Below, in pieces: positions 32,564 through 42,136 of a stretch of 64,000 bases of DNA. Origin of the DNA: Bauldia litoralis (GTDB taxonomy: Bacteria > Pseudomonadota > Alphaproteobacteria > Rhizobiales > Kaistiaceae); the NCBI RefSeq assembly GCF_900104485.1, contig NZ_FMXQ01000003.1, positions 1 to 64,000 on the forward strand, in the 5' to 3' direction. The stretch's first letter is position 1. Each line of letters begins with the position of its first letter. The notes beneath the pieces are model-generated. The model worked only from the letters and a program-made list of their open reading frames with translations. It did not search any database and was not told the DNA's origin. The position numbers and the translations under genes are program-made.

Positions 32564-34132
32564 TCAATTGCCGATCGCCTTGCCGAGGATCGTCTCGTGA
32601 TCGACGGCGCGGGCGGAATAGGTCGCCGCGATCTCGCCACGCCGAAACACATGGAGCGTGTCGGCGAGGTCGTAAACCTCTGGCAAGTAGGACGAAATGA
32701 TGATGATCCCCGCGCCCTTGCGCAGGAGCTCGGCGAAGAGCTGGTAGATCTGCACCTTGGTGCCGACGTCGACGCCGACCGTCGGTTCGTCGAAGATGAA
32801 CAGCTCGGCGCCGTGGTTGAGCCACTTGCCGATGACGATCTTCTGCTGGTTGCCGCCCGACAGCGTCAGCGCCTGGGCCCCAGGCCCGGCGGTCGCGATG
32901 TTGAGATCGGAGATCTGGGTCTCGGCGACGCGACGCTCCTCGCTGCGGCGGACGAAGCCGCCGGCGCTGAGTTGGCGGAACGATGGCAGCGCCAGATTGA
33001 ATCGAACGTCGAGATTGAGACAAAGCCCCTGGTCGCGACGGCTCTCGGGGAGGAGCACAACCCCCGCCCGGATCGCATCCGGGACCGAGCGGATGTTGAC
33101 CGGCTTGCCGTGCATCCGCATCTGACCGGCAGTCCGCTCGCGACGGCCGAAGACAGCCTGGGCGAACTCGCTGCGCCCGGCGCCGATCAAGCCATAGAGA
33201 CCGACGATCTCGCCACGGCGGACGGTCAGCGATACGTCGTGGAAGCCCGGACCGGAGAGCCCCTCGACCTCAAGTAGCGGCTCACCCGGGGCGATCTGTT
33301 CCTTGTAGTGAACCTCGTCGATCGAGCGTGCGACCATGTCGCGGATCAGTTCGTCCGGGTTGGTCTCGGCAACGACGCGGGTCGCGATCAGACGGCCATC
33401 GCGAAGGACCGAGACCCGCTCCGCGAGCTCGAAAATCTCCTCCATCCGGTGGCTGATATAGACGATCGTCACCCCTTCCCCGTGAAGACGCCGGATCAGC
33501 GTGAAGAGCTGGTCGGTCTCAGCGCGGGTGAGATAGGCCGTCGGCTCGTCGAGGATCAGGAATCGACAACCCCGGCTCGCGGCGCGCGCCGTGGCGACGA
33601 GTTGCTGCTGGCCGATGGTGAGCGTGTTGAGCATCGCGGCGGCGGGAAGATCGAAGCCGAGGCTGTCGAGGATCTTCTGCGCCTCACGGACCATCGCCCG
33701 GTGGCGCAGGAAGCCGAAACGGGCCTGCTCGATGCCAAGGAACATGTTGGCGGCGACAGAGAGATGCGGACAGAGAACAACTTCCTGATGGACGGCATTG
33801 ATACCCAGATCGAGCGCCTGGAGCGGCGTCGACAGGGACAGCGACTTTCCGTTCCACAAGATGTCGCCGGAACTCCGCTGGTAGGCACCGGTGAGGATCT
33901 TGATCAGGGTCGACTTGCCGGCGCCATTCTCGCCGACGATCGCGTGGATCTCGCCGGCATTGAAGGAGAGGTCGACTTCCTTCAGCGCATGCGTACCGAT
34001 GAAGCGCTTGTCCAGGCTGCGCAGTTCAAGAAGCGGAGTGACGTGATTCGGATTTCCGCCCTCGTCGTTTCCCGCGGCGCCGGGGCGCCGCGGGAAATCG
34101 GTCTTCGTCGAGTGGGAGGACGAAACGGACAT
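32564..34132 (-). CDS. Ribose-type ABC transporter ATP-binding protein (RbsA family)
   Basis: A 522-residue double ABC ATPase. The first cassette has GENGAGKST, LTIGQQQLV and FLILDEPTAYLT. The second has the degenerate Walker A GLIGAGRSE typical of RbsA, then LSGGNQQKIVIGKWL and FIFDEPTVGVDVG. It drives import with the permease and binding protein. ATG 34132 is preferred because the binding-protein gene ends at 34158, 25 bases before. It acts on the cytosolic face of the inner membrane. Confidence 0.92.
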   Translation of the reverse strand: MSVSSSHSTKTDFPRRPGAAGNDEGGNPNHVTPLLELRSLDKRFIGTHALKEVDLSFNAGEIHAIVGENGAGKSTLIKILTGAYQRSSGDILWNGKSLSLSTPLQALDLGINAVHQEVVLCPHLSVAANMFLGIEQARFGFLRHRAMVREAQKILDSLGFDLPAAAMLNTLTIGQQQLVATARAASRGCRFLILDEPTAYLTRAETDQLFTLIRRLHGEGVTIVYISHRMEEIFELAERVSVLRDGRLIATRVVAETNPDELIRDMVARSIDEVHYKEQIAPGEPLLEVEGLSGPGFHDVSLTVRRGEIVGLYGLIGAGRSEFAQAVFGRRERTAGQMRMHGKPVNIRSVPDAIRAGVVLLPESRRDQGLCLNLDVRFNLALPSFRQLSAGGFVRRSEERRVAETQISDLNIATAGPGAQALTLSGGNQQKIVIGKWLNHGAELFIFDEPTVGVDVGTKVQIYQLFAELLRKGAGIIIISSYLPEVYDLADTLHVFRRGEIAATYSARAVDHETILGKAIGN

Positions 34133-34157
34133 CAGAGAACCCGACGGAATGTCGACT

Positions 34158-35132
34158 TCAGTCGATCTTCGGGTTGAGGAGTTCCTTGGAGCGATCGGTG
34201 TCCATGTTCTCCTTGGTGATGACATTCACACCGGTGTCGACGTCCTTCGGCACGTCTTCACCCTTGGCCGCAGCGTAGGCGATCTTCACCGAGTCATAGC
34301 CCATGCGGAAGGGGTCCTGGACGATAAGGGCAGCGACCTCGCCGTCGGCGAGCCGCTGGACCAGTTGCTCGTTGCTGTCGAAAGCGACGACCATGACCTT
34401 GTCCTCGGCGTTGTTGCCGGTCACCGCCTGCGTCACACCCAGCGCCATTTCCTCACTCGAGGCGAAGGCGCCGCGAAGGTTCGGATAGGCAAGCATCACG
34501 TCGTTGGCGATGTTGAGGCCCGTGGTGATCTGGCCGTCGGCCACCTTGTCGGCAACGATGGTGATGTCCGGATATTCTTCGGCCATCACCGCCTTGAAGC
34601 CCTCGGCGCGCGCATCGAGCGAGCCGGCGCCTGGTACGGACGTGATGATGAAGACTTCACCCTCCGGCTTGCCGTATTTGGCCGCGATCGCCTCGGCAAG
34701 CGCCTTGCCAGCGGCGCGGCCACCCTCGACGTTGTTGGTGGTCACGAAGGACACATATGATTCGGTATTCGCGCCGGAATCGACACCCACAACCTTGGTT
34801 TTGGTCGCCGCTTCGTCGATCGGCCGCCCCAGCGCTTCGTACTGCGAAGCCGCGATGACGACCGCGAGCGGATTGTTGGCAACCGCGTTCTCGAGAATTG
34901 AGATCTGGCCAGCGATATCGGTATCCACCTGCGGACCGAGTTCGGCGACGTTGATATCGAGTTCCTTGCCCGCCTTGCGCGCACCGGCGAGAAGGATCTG
35001 CCAATAGAACGAAGAGGTGTTCTTGACGATCACGGGGATCGTTTCGTCAGCGGCTGCGGCCGGGACCGTCGCCATCGGCGACGACATCACGGTGGCCGCG
35101 AGGATTCCTGCCAGTAGAGTCAACTTACGCAT
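34158..35132 (-). CDS. Sugar-type ABC transporter substrate-binding protein
   Basis: A 324-residue periplasmic protein of the Peripla_BP_4 (ribose/xylose/inositol) group. It has a signal peptide (MRKLTLLAGILAATVMSSPM, cleavage near AAAADE), then TIPVIVKNTSSFYWQILLAGARKAG, VVGVDSGANTESYVSFV, VFIITSVPGAGSLDARAEGF and MVVAFDSNEQLVQRLADGE. ATG 35132 starts the signal peptide. It lies 127 bases after the DapA-like gene, the largest gap in the operon, so a second promoter or mRNA processing site may exist there. The ligand is probably a sugar, polyol or sugar-acid derivative. Confidence 0.9.
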   Translation of the reverse strand: MRKLTLLAGILAATVMSSPMATVPAAAADETIPVIVKNTSSFYWQILLAGARKAGKELDINVAELGPQVDTDIAGQISILENAVANNPLAVVIAASQYEALGRPIDEAATKTKVVGVDSGANTESYVSFVTTNNVEGGRAAGKALAEAIAAKYGKPEGEVFIITSVPGAGSLDARAEGFKAVMAEEYPDITIVADKVADGQITTGLNIANDVMLAYPNLRGAFASSEEMALGVTQAVTGNNAEDKVMVVAFDSNEQLVQRLADGEVAALIVQDPFRMGYDSVKIAYAAAKGEDVPKDVDTGVNVITKENMDTDRSKELLNPKID

Positions 35133-35259
35133 GCGACACTCCTTTCCTTCTTGCGGGCCCGATCTCGGACCCTTCCCAGGTTCTCGCTCCCGGCCCGACG
35201 GGCGCGGCAGCACTTATCCAGAAGGAGACGCGGCTCGCGCAGCGCCCGACACGCGCCAG

Positions 35260-36156
35260 CTAGGCGGCGACGTCCTTCAGCTTCGCGATCGTTTCGTCGA
35301 TGATCGCCGAGACCCGTTCGCGCTCGGCGCCGGCGAGCGGCAGACGCGGCCGGCGCAGCCATTCGGGCGCGCCATAGACCAGGTGTTCGGCGAACTTGAT
35401 GTACTGGACCAGCTTGACGTCGGTATCGAGGTGGAAGGCCGGCGTCATGATGCGATACAGCTGTCGCGCGGCCTCGAAATCACCCTGTGAGCAAAGGTTG
35501 AACAGCCGTACGCATTCAGCCGGCCAGGCGTTGGTCATGCCCGACACCCAGCCGGTCGCCCCAAGCGCCAGGCTCTCGACGATCAGGTCATCGACGCCGC
35601 AGAAGACGGCGTAGCGATCTCCGACGCGGTTGTAGATGTCGGTGATGCGACGGATGTCGCCGCTTTCTTCCTTGACGCTGACGATGGTCGGAACGTCGGC
35701 GAGCATCTCCAGCGTCTCGGGGTCGCAGTCGACGCGATAGGCGAGCGGGTTGTTGTAGATCATGATCGGCAGGCCGGAGCCGTTGCCGACCGCACGGTAC
35801 CAGGCGACGGTCTCGGCCTGGTCGGTGCGATAGGCGAGACTCGGGAAGACCATCAGCCCCTCGGCGCCGATCCGCTCGTAATTCCGCGCCGCCGCGACGG
35901 CGTCGTCCTCTGAGAGTTCGGCGAGGCCGCTGAGAACCGGCACGCGGCCATCGGCCACTTCCTTGCCGGCCCGCACCACCTGCTCGCGCTCGGAGAGCGT
36001 CAGGAGGGCGTTCTCGCCGAGCATCGGCAGCATGATGACGCCCGACACGCCGTTGTCGATGAGGCGCGCGACGCTGGCCTGGGTCGCGCCGATATCGATC
36101 GCGCCATCCTTCGTCATCTTCGTCGTCACAGCCGGAAATACGCCAGTCCAGGTCAT
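35260..36156 (-). CDS. DapA/NAL-family dihydrodipicolinate synthase-like protein
   Basis: A 298-residue TIM-barrel lyase/aldolase. It shows IMIYNNPLAYRVD (active-site Tyr) and the Schiff-base lysine in TIVSVKEESGDIRRI. Members in catabolic clusters usually cleave or dehydrate keto-deoxy sugar acids rather than make lysine. ATG 36156 has GGAG eight bases upstream and is preferred over 36186. It is the first gene of the operon and is divergent from the GntR regulator, with an inverted repeat between them. Confidence 0.88.
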   Translation of the reverse strand: MTWTGVFPAVTTKMTKDGAIDIGATQASVARLIDNGVSGVIMLPMLGENALLTLSEREQVVRAGKEVADGRVPVLSGLAELSEDDAVAAARNYERIGAEGLMVFPSLAYRTDQAETVAWYRAVGNGSGLPIMIYNNPLAYRVDCDPETLEMLADVPTIVSVKEESGDIRRITDIYNRVGDRYAVFCGVDDLIVESLALGATGWVSGMTNAWPAECVRLFNLCSQGDFEAARQLYRIMTPAFHLDTDVKLVQYIKFAEHLVYGAPEWLRRPRLPLAGAERERVSAIIDETIAKLKDVAA

Positions 36157-36205
36157 TGAGCAGAACTCCATTTCGGGCTGGATCATTCCCTTCCAGCCTC
36201 ATTTT

Positions 36206-36229
36206 GTCGAATGTATTCATTTTTTCGAC
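36206..36229. promoter_or_regulatory. GntR operator-like inverted repeat
   Basis: GTCGAA and TTCGAC arms separated by 12 AT-rich bases, in the 151-base gap between the divergent DapA-like and GntR genes. A plausible binding site for the GntR protein and control point of the catabolic operon. Confidence 0.45.
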
Positions 36230-36307
36230 TATGTTGCAAGTGGCAATGGGCGGGTGTAGCGCTTTAATCGACCCGCTGAGCCGGTCGCGAACGGTCAGAA
36301 AGCAGCC

Positions 36308-36976
36308 ATGGTTTCCATCGAGAAGAGCACCATCGCGACCAGGGTCAGCCGGGAGTTGCGGCGGCGTATCGTGGCGGGGGAATATCCTGTCGGGATGAAA
36401 CTCCAGCAGGAGCAGATCGCGAGCGAACTCGGCGTGAGCCGGAGCCCCGTACGCGAGGCGCTTCATCAGCTTGAGGCCGAGGGTCTGATCCTCCTCGTGT
36501 CGCAGAAGGGCGCGACCGTCGCGCCGGTCCACGCGAGCGAGGTCTCCGAGCTCTTCGAACTGCGCCTGCTGATCGAGCCCTACCTGCTAACCCTCGCCAT
36601 TCCGGCAATGACGGACGCCGATTTCGACGCCGCAGAAGGCATTATCGCAGAGATGGACAACGTCGAGCTTGCCTATTGGGGGGTGGCAAACTGGCGGTTT
36701 CACGCGACCCTGTATCGCCCTGCGGCGCGGCCGACCATCATGAAGACGCTCGAAAAGATCCACGAAACCTTCGACCGCTACATCCGCCTTCAGATCGCGC
36801 TGACCGATGGTCGCTGGAAAGCCCATGCCGACCATCGACGGATCCTCGATGCGTGCCGGGAAGGCCAGGCGGAGGTCGCGGCGGCGCTGCTTCGACAGCA
36901 TATCTCGACCGCCGGATCGGAACTGGCCCTCGAAGCGAGCCAACGCCAAACTGACAGCGCGGCAATGGATACATAA
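36308..36976 (+). CDS. GntR-family (FadR/FCD) transcriptional regulator
   Basis: A 222-residue repressor. The N-terminal winged helix-turn-helix reads LRRRIVAGEYPVGMKLQQEQ, then IASELGVSRSPVREALHQLE. The C-terminal all-helical FCD domain has FELRLLIEPYLLTLA, WRFHATLYRPA and DHRRILDACREG, with histidines that usually bind metal or a carboxylate effector. It is divergent from the catabolic operon and most likely represses it until a pathway intermediate appears. The start at 36308 is close to the consensus distance from the HTH. Confidence 0.9.
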   Translation: MVSIEKSTIATRVSRELRRRIVAGEYPVGMKLQQEQIASELGVSRSPVREALHQLEAEGLILLVSQKGATVAPVHASEVSELFELRLLIEPYLLTLAIPAMTDADFDAAEGIIAEMDNVELAYWGVANWRFHATLYRPAARPTIMKTLEKIHETFDRYIRLQIALTDGRWKAHADHRRILDACREGQAEVAAALLRQHISTAGSELALEASQRQTDSAAMDT

Positions 36977-36985
36977 TACATAAAG

Positions 36986-37222
36986 TTCAGTGACCCGAGG
37001 ACCGCCGCGCCCCTCCGAGCGATCTTCAAGACAGCATTCGAAGCGGCTGACCTCCCGTACTTCAATGCGCATTCCTTCAGGAATACGCTGACTTGTCTCG
37101 GTATGGAGAGATGCCGAACGGCCGAAGAGTTCAAAGCGTGGTCGCAGAGCCTCGGCCACCAGGACGTACTTGTGACCTTCAACAGCTACGGCAACATTCC
37201 GCATCACGACAGCGGGAGCTGA
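36986..37222 (+). pseudogene. Tyrosine integrase C-terminal fragment
   Basis: In frame from 36986: FSDPRTAAPLRAIFKTAFEAA, LPYFNAHSFRNTL, EEFKAWSQSLGHQDVLVTF and NSYGNIPHHDSGS stop. HSFRNTL holds the H-x-x-R box, LGHQ the second histidine, and SYG includes the catalytic tyrosine of phage-type integrases. About two thirds of the N-terminus is missing. A frame change near 37208 moves the true end (RQRELMQAAVDLG) into another frame. Clearly non-functional. Confidence 0.8.
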
Positions 37223-37679
37223 TGCAGGCCGCCGTTGACCTGGGACATCGACGACAGGTGGGCACTGGAGCTGGTCGGCAGGCGCTGGCATCGGCCCGGG
37301 AACTTGGTGCTCCCGAACGCGACGGTTAAATCGCCCGTATCTGCACGTTCCCTGCAAGTTGATCCGGGCCGGTCGATATGGAGCCTCTCCGCAGGGACCG
37401 CTACCCGAACACCCTGAGTGGCGCGACAAAAGCGTTCTTACCGTCAAGGAATCTGGGTAGCTTCCCTCGCAAGAAAAGGATGCGTCATTCGTCAGGGACA
37501 GCGCTTGATCGGCGTTCGAGATCATTGCGCCGTGACGGCTGCAGGTTCGGAAGAACACACCTTGCCCTACTCCATACGGGGTATTGTGAGCGCTGCGCCG
37601 AGAGTTGCATTATTCGCGGCGATTAGGCCACTGGCCATATCCCGTCGCATTTTGTGGCGCCAAGGTTGAGGCACCGACC
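37223..37679. other. Non-coding or decayed stretch before the RTX gene
   Basis: 457 bases. The first 40 continue the integrase remnant in a shifted frame. The rest shows no supportable gene, repeat or RNA. The promoter of the RTX gene should lie near the right end. Confidence 0.4.
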
Positions 37680-40600
37680 ATGCCCGATGGGCCGATTGTC
37701 ACGATCGACTTCAGTAACAGTTCTGAAGCCATCGACATGGGCACCTTCGATGAACAGGTCGGCATGTTCAGCGGGTGGATCCCATCGTCGCTCAACTACC
37801 ACGGCCAACCCCTTACGTATCAGTGGTACGAAGAACTGCCCGATGGATCTGTAATCATCGCACAGGGAATAGTCCTCTCGGCAGGTCCGGTCTATTTTCC
37901 GCCTGAGTCAGCAGACTGGTACGATCTGCCGAGTACGACGAAATACCCGGTCTTCATCGGCACCAATGACGATGTTTTCTATTTGATCGGCAACCTTCCC
38001 GAGCTTCCTAACATTACGGACTATGTAAGCGGCATCTACGGCAACCACGAAGCTGCAGCTGAAGCTTTGACCGCACTATTCGAGGCGATCGTTGACTGGC
38101 AGGACGCTGTCATTGCTTCGCCGATCGCCGCAATCCGATACACCGATGACGAAACAGGCCTCGATCTTCGGATTTCGTCATCCGTCCAAACGACGGCTGG
38201 CGGCTTCATCACGGCGGTCGACGGGGACATTCTGGAATTCGAAATCGCGCCGGAGTTTCTATTATACGAGACCGTCAAGGTGAAGGGGACCGACTACGAC
38301 GACACGCTTCAGGGATGGGAGAACCTCAGTCCGATTACCCTCGACGGACATGGCGGCGACAGCGACCTCCTTACAAACCCGGAGGATCATGGCGGCGTCA
38401 CCGTCAATCTGGGCACGACCGCCTACAGCTTCAGTCAGCCTGAGTCGATCTTCGGAGCCACCGTCCCGCCATCGCAGGTCGCTGCATCAACTTTCATCGA
38501 CACCTACGGGTCGACCAATACCGTCTTGAACATCGAGAATGTCGAGGGCACTGCCAGTTCCGGCGACGTGCTGATCGGTGGTGCCGGTGGTGGTCTGCTT
38601 TGGGGCCTCGGCGGCGAGGATGTTCTCGCCTCCGGCGGCGGTGACACCGAGATGCATGGCGGCGACGACAACGACGTCCTTATCGGCTCCACCGGCAAGG
38701 ACACGATGTTCGGGGGTGAGGACGACGATACGCTGATTGGAGGCGGTGGCGACGACGATCTTTCTGGCGGAAAGGGAAGCGACAAATTCACCGGCATCGG
38801 ACTGTTCAGCTTCGACCCTGAAACCGGCGCTAATCTAATCGACGGTGGCGACCTTAGCGACTTCGTTGACCCGTCGACGACAGACACCGTGGCGTATGGC
38901 GGGTCTGCGGCGTCATATACAATCAAGGTGCTCCTTTCGTACGAAGGCAGCGGTGGTTTTGGATTTCGGGTAACCAGTGGCGCGGGCTCGGACACGGTCA
39001 TCAACACCGATGAGCTGGTCTTCACCGATGCCGTCATCAAGGAATCGAGGTTAGCCGAGAAGGGGGTAGCCGCCTTCGCGATTTGGGCGCTTGGCGACGC
39101 GTTCGAAGCAGTCCGCGACTATGTCGGGAAGCTCGGCCAGTTCGAGGATGAAGGGGGAAATCCCAAGTTTGGAAAAATATTGAAGTGGTTCGATATCGTC
39201 GATCAGTCCGTAGCCGGGCTTGGCCAAGCGTTCCTCGTAGACGATCAGAAAATCGCAGCCAAGATCCTCGCCGCACATACGGTCAGCGCCTTGACCGACC
39301 CGATCATCGACGAAGCGGCAGACCTGATGCGGGCACACGTCGAATCGCTCAATCTGCCGAGTGAGCTCGAAGACCAAGCGCTGGCCAAAATCGATGCTGG
39401 CGCCGACGATCTCGCCTCCGCAGTGAAACTTGCGACCGTGAAGGTGGTTGATGCAGCAATCGACGCGGCTGCCGACATCGCCGAGGTCGACTGGGCCGCC
39501 ACCTGGCAAGGTTGGATGGATGCGGTGCTCGACGAGTCTGACAAAGTCTACAAAGCCGATCCCGGCCTACAAGATCCGAAGGAAAATTTCGACAATCCGA
39601 ATCTGCCAACGGAAATCGATGAGCCCGGGCCCGTCATCCAACCTCTCGGCGGCCTACCGGCGAACGGCACCGATGGCGCCGACATATTAATCGGGAGCGC
39701 TGGCAACGATGTCCTCTATGCCAAGGCCGGAGACGACCTAGCGTTTGGCGGAGGCGGCGATGACACGCTCGTCGCCGGGTCTGGCCATGGTGACGACACC
39801 TATGACGGGGGCACCGGAACCGATACGCTCGTTTATACCAGCACGAAGTTCGGCGTGACGGTCAATCTTGCTACCGGCGTCGCCAACGGCAGCGAAATCG
39901 ATCAGGATCGCATCTTTTCTGTCGAGAACGTGGAGGGGGGCTCCGGCAACGATACCCTGATCGGCGATAGCGCCAGGAACATCTTGAGCGGTGGCGGGGG
40001 AAATGACTTACTGTTCGGCGCAGCGAATAACGACACGCTTGACGGAGGCACCGGCGCTGACCAGATGCGCGGCGGGGCCGGGAATGACACATTCATTGTC
40101 GACAACACGGGCGACCGGGCGATCGAGGGCGCCGGATTGGGGACGGACACCGTCAAGTCCAGCGTCTCTTTCGTCCTCGGGTCGAATGTCGAGTACCTGA
40201 CGCTCCTTGAGCCGGGCGCCATCGCCGCCGCTTCGGCGAACATCAACGCCACCGGCAACAGCCTCGCCAACACGCTGACCGGCAATTCGGGCAACAACAT
40301 CCTCGACGGCAAGGCCGGCGCCGATACGATGAGCGGAAAGGCCGGCGACGACACCTACATCGTCGACAACACAGGCGACAAGGTGATCGAGGGCGCGGGA
40401 CAGGGCACCGATTCCGTCAGGAGCAGCATCGCCTATACCTTGGGTGCGAATCTTGAGAAGCTGGTGCTGACCGGCGCCGGGGCAATTAACGGCACCGGAA
40501 ACAGCGTCGCCAACACGCTGGTCGGTAACGCGGGAAAGAACACGCTTAACGGCGGCGGCGCGTCTGACATCCTCTCCGGCGGGCCAGGCAAGGACAAGCT

Positions 40601-40928
40601 GCTCGGCAAGGCCGGCAAGGACGCCTTCGTGTTCGCCGATGCGCTGTCCAAGGCTAACGTCGACCAATTGAAGGATTTCAAGCACAAGAAGGACAAGATC
40701 CTGCTCGACGCGGACATTTTCACCGCGGTCGGGGTGAAGGTCAGCAAGAAGGAGTTCGTCGAGGGCAAGAAGGCCGGCGACGGCAACGACTACCTGATCC
40801 GCAATAAGAACAAGATCTTCTACGACCACGATGGCAAGGGCGGCGACAAGCAGGTGCTCTTCGCCAAGATTAACAAGAATGTCGACCTCGACCACAAGGA
40901 CTTCATGGTCGACGACTTCGTGATCTGA
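37680..40928 (+). CDS. RTX-type calcium-binding protein, probable type I secretion substrate
   Basis: A 1082-residue acidic protein. Residues about 1-290 are a mixed domain of unknown fold. A first RTX block spans about 297-372 (GGDDNDVLIG, GGEDDDTLIGGGGDDDLSGG). A helical, alanine-rich segment covers about 455-650. A second RTX block covers about 662-1000 (GSAGNDVLYA, GGGGDDTLVAG, GGAGNDTFIVDNTGD repeated as KAGDDTYIVDNTGD). A serralysin-like C-terminal end follows (DQLKDFKHKKDKILLD, FMVDDFVI). No N-terminal signal peptide; the C-terminus suits type I export. No ABC exporter is adjacent. ATG 37680 is the first plausible start. Confidence 0.85.
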   Translation: MPDGPIVTIDFSNSSEAIDMGTFDEQVGMFSGWIPSSLNYHGQPLTYQWYEELPDGSVIIAQGIVLSAGPVYFPPESADWYDLPSTTKYPVFIGTNDDVFYLIGNLPELPNITDYVSGIYGNHEAAAEALTALFEAIVDWQDAVIASPIAAIRYTDDETGLDLRISSSVQTTAGGFITAVDGDILEFEIAPEFLLYETVKVKGTDYDDTLQGWENLSPITLDGHGGDSDLLTNPEDHGGVTVNLGTTAYSFSQPESIFGATVPPSQVAASTFIDTYGSTNTVLNIENVEGTASSGDVLIGGAGGGLLWGLGGEDVLASGGGDTEMHGGDDNDVLIGSTGKDTMFGGEDDDTLIGGGGDDDLSGGKGSDKFTGIGLFSFDPETGANLIDGGDLSDFVDPSTTDTVAYGGSAASYTIKVLLSYEGSGGFGFRVTSGAGSDTVINTDELVFTDAVIKESRLAEKGVAAFAIWALGDAFEAVRDYVGKLGQFEDEGGNPKFGKILKWFDIVDQSVAGLGQAFLVDDQKIAAKILAAHTVSALTDPIIDEAADLMRAHVESLNLPSELEDQALAKIDAGADDLASAVKLATVKVVDAAIDAAADIAEVDWAATWQGWMDAVLDESDKVYKADPGLQDPKENFDNPNLPTEIDEPGPVIQPLGGLPANGTDGADILIGSAGNDVLYAKAGDDLAFGGGGDDTLVAGSGHGDDTYDGGTGTDTLVYTSTKFGVTVNLATGVANGSEIDQDRIFSVENVEGGSGNDTLIGDSARNILSGGGGNDLLFGAANNDTLDGGTGADQMRGGAGNDTFIVDNTGDRAIEGAGLGTDTVKSSVSFVLGSNVEYLTLLEPGAIAAASANINATGNSLANTLTGNSGNNILDGKAGADTMSGKAGDDTYIVDNTGDKVIEGAGQGTDSVRSSIAYTLGANLEKLVLTGAGAINGTGNSVANTLVGNAGKNTLNGGGASDILSGGPGKDKLLGKAGKDAFVFADALSKANVDQLKDFKHKKDKILLDADIFTAVGVKVSKKEFVEGKKAGDGNDYLIRNKNKIFYDHDGKGGDKQVLFAKINKNVDLDHKDFMVDDFVI

Positions 40929-41170
40929 ACCGCTCGCGCGAGCTATTGTCGAGGCCGGCGCATGACGCTCTTCGGTCGCTCTTCAGAACCAATCGGCCGT
41001 GCGGCGCTCTGAGTTGTGGCGGCAGTCCCGAGCGAACTGGCGGTCAGTCCGTCGCCAATAGACCCAGAAGAAAATCGTGGTGAAACTAACTCTTGGAGTT
41101 ACCCAGCAAAAACGCAAGGCCAGCCAGCAGCAAGGCCAGACGATAAAATCCATATATTTCAATTGTTTGC

Positions 41171-41247
<77 letters not shown>

Positions 41248-41523
41248 GGAGCGCGTGGGTCGTTCCATAGCCCAGACCGAAGCCGACGACAATGTCGCGA
41301 TTTGACTGGCGGCTGTCTTCACAGCGCCCATATCAGATTGCGGCGCGGGTTGAGGATCGGCGGAAAGCGGATTGTTCATTCCGCGCCAACCCGGAAAAAC
41401 CGGCCGAAGGTGATCGGAGACCCGGGTGAATTGAAAAACGATCGTCAGAGCACTCCGTTCGGGTCGACGATTTCCTTTTGAACGGAAGAGCGGTCGGACG
41501 CACCGGGAAAGGTGGAGGTGGCA

Positions 41524-42027
41524 ATGCGCGAGGAAGACCAGCAGGCGATCGACGACCTCTTCGAACGCCTCCGCCGGGTCGAGACCGAACTCGGGCCGCG
41601 CGACCCGCAGGCCGAGGGGCGGATTCGGGATGCGGTCGCCCGGCTGCCCGCCGCACCCTATTACATGGCGCAGACCATCGTTGCCCAGGGCGCTGCGCTC
41701 GCCGATGCCGACCAACGGATCAGCGCTCTGGAGACCAGGCTGCGTGAAGAAAGCAGTGGCGTCTTCGCCACCCTTTTCGGCAGGGACCGGGCAGCGGATG
41801 CGCCCGCTCCCGAGAGGCCCGGCGCGTTCCGTCCTGGCGGATCCGACGGGTTCCTCGCCGGCGCTGCCCAGACCGCCTTCGGAGTTGCCGGCGGGATGAT
41901 CCTTGCCAACATCTTGGCCGATACGCTGTTCGGGACACTCGACGCGGATGCCGCGGAGACGGTGGACGAAACGGATGCTGGCTCGACTGGCGACATCGAC
42001 ACCGGCGACTTCGACATCGGATTCTGA
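41524..42027 (+). CDS. DUF2076 domain-containing protein
   Basis: A 167-residue protein beginning MREEDQQAIDDLFERLRRVE, then RDAVARLPAAPYYMAQTIVAQ and a Gly-rich hydrophobic part (GFLAGAAQTAFGVAGGMILA), ending in an acidic tail (ETVDETDAGSTGDIDTGDFD). This is the DUF2076 layout, a probably periplasmic or membrane-associated protein of unknown role. GGAGG lies five bases before ATG 41524, favouring it over a GTG at 41512. Confidence 0.8.
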   Translation: MREEDQQAIDDLFERLRRVETELGPRDPQAEGRIRDAVARLPAAPYYMAQTIVAQGAALADADQRISALETRLREESSGVFATLFGRDRAADAPAPERPGAFRPGGSDGFLAGAAQTAFGVAGGMILANILADTLFGTLDADAAETVDETDAGSTGDIDTGDFDIGF

Positions 42028-42136
42028 TCCCAGTCCAACACCACGGCTATTTTTCGCGTTTTCTGCTGCGCATTCCCGATTGTGTTTTCTCTCAAATCGG
42101 GGTCAGAGTGCAAAAACCCTGGCTCGCTCGCCCTCC

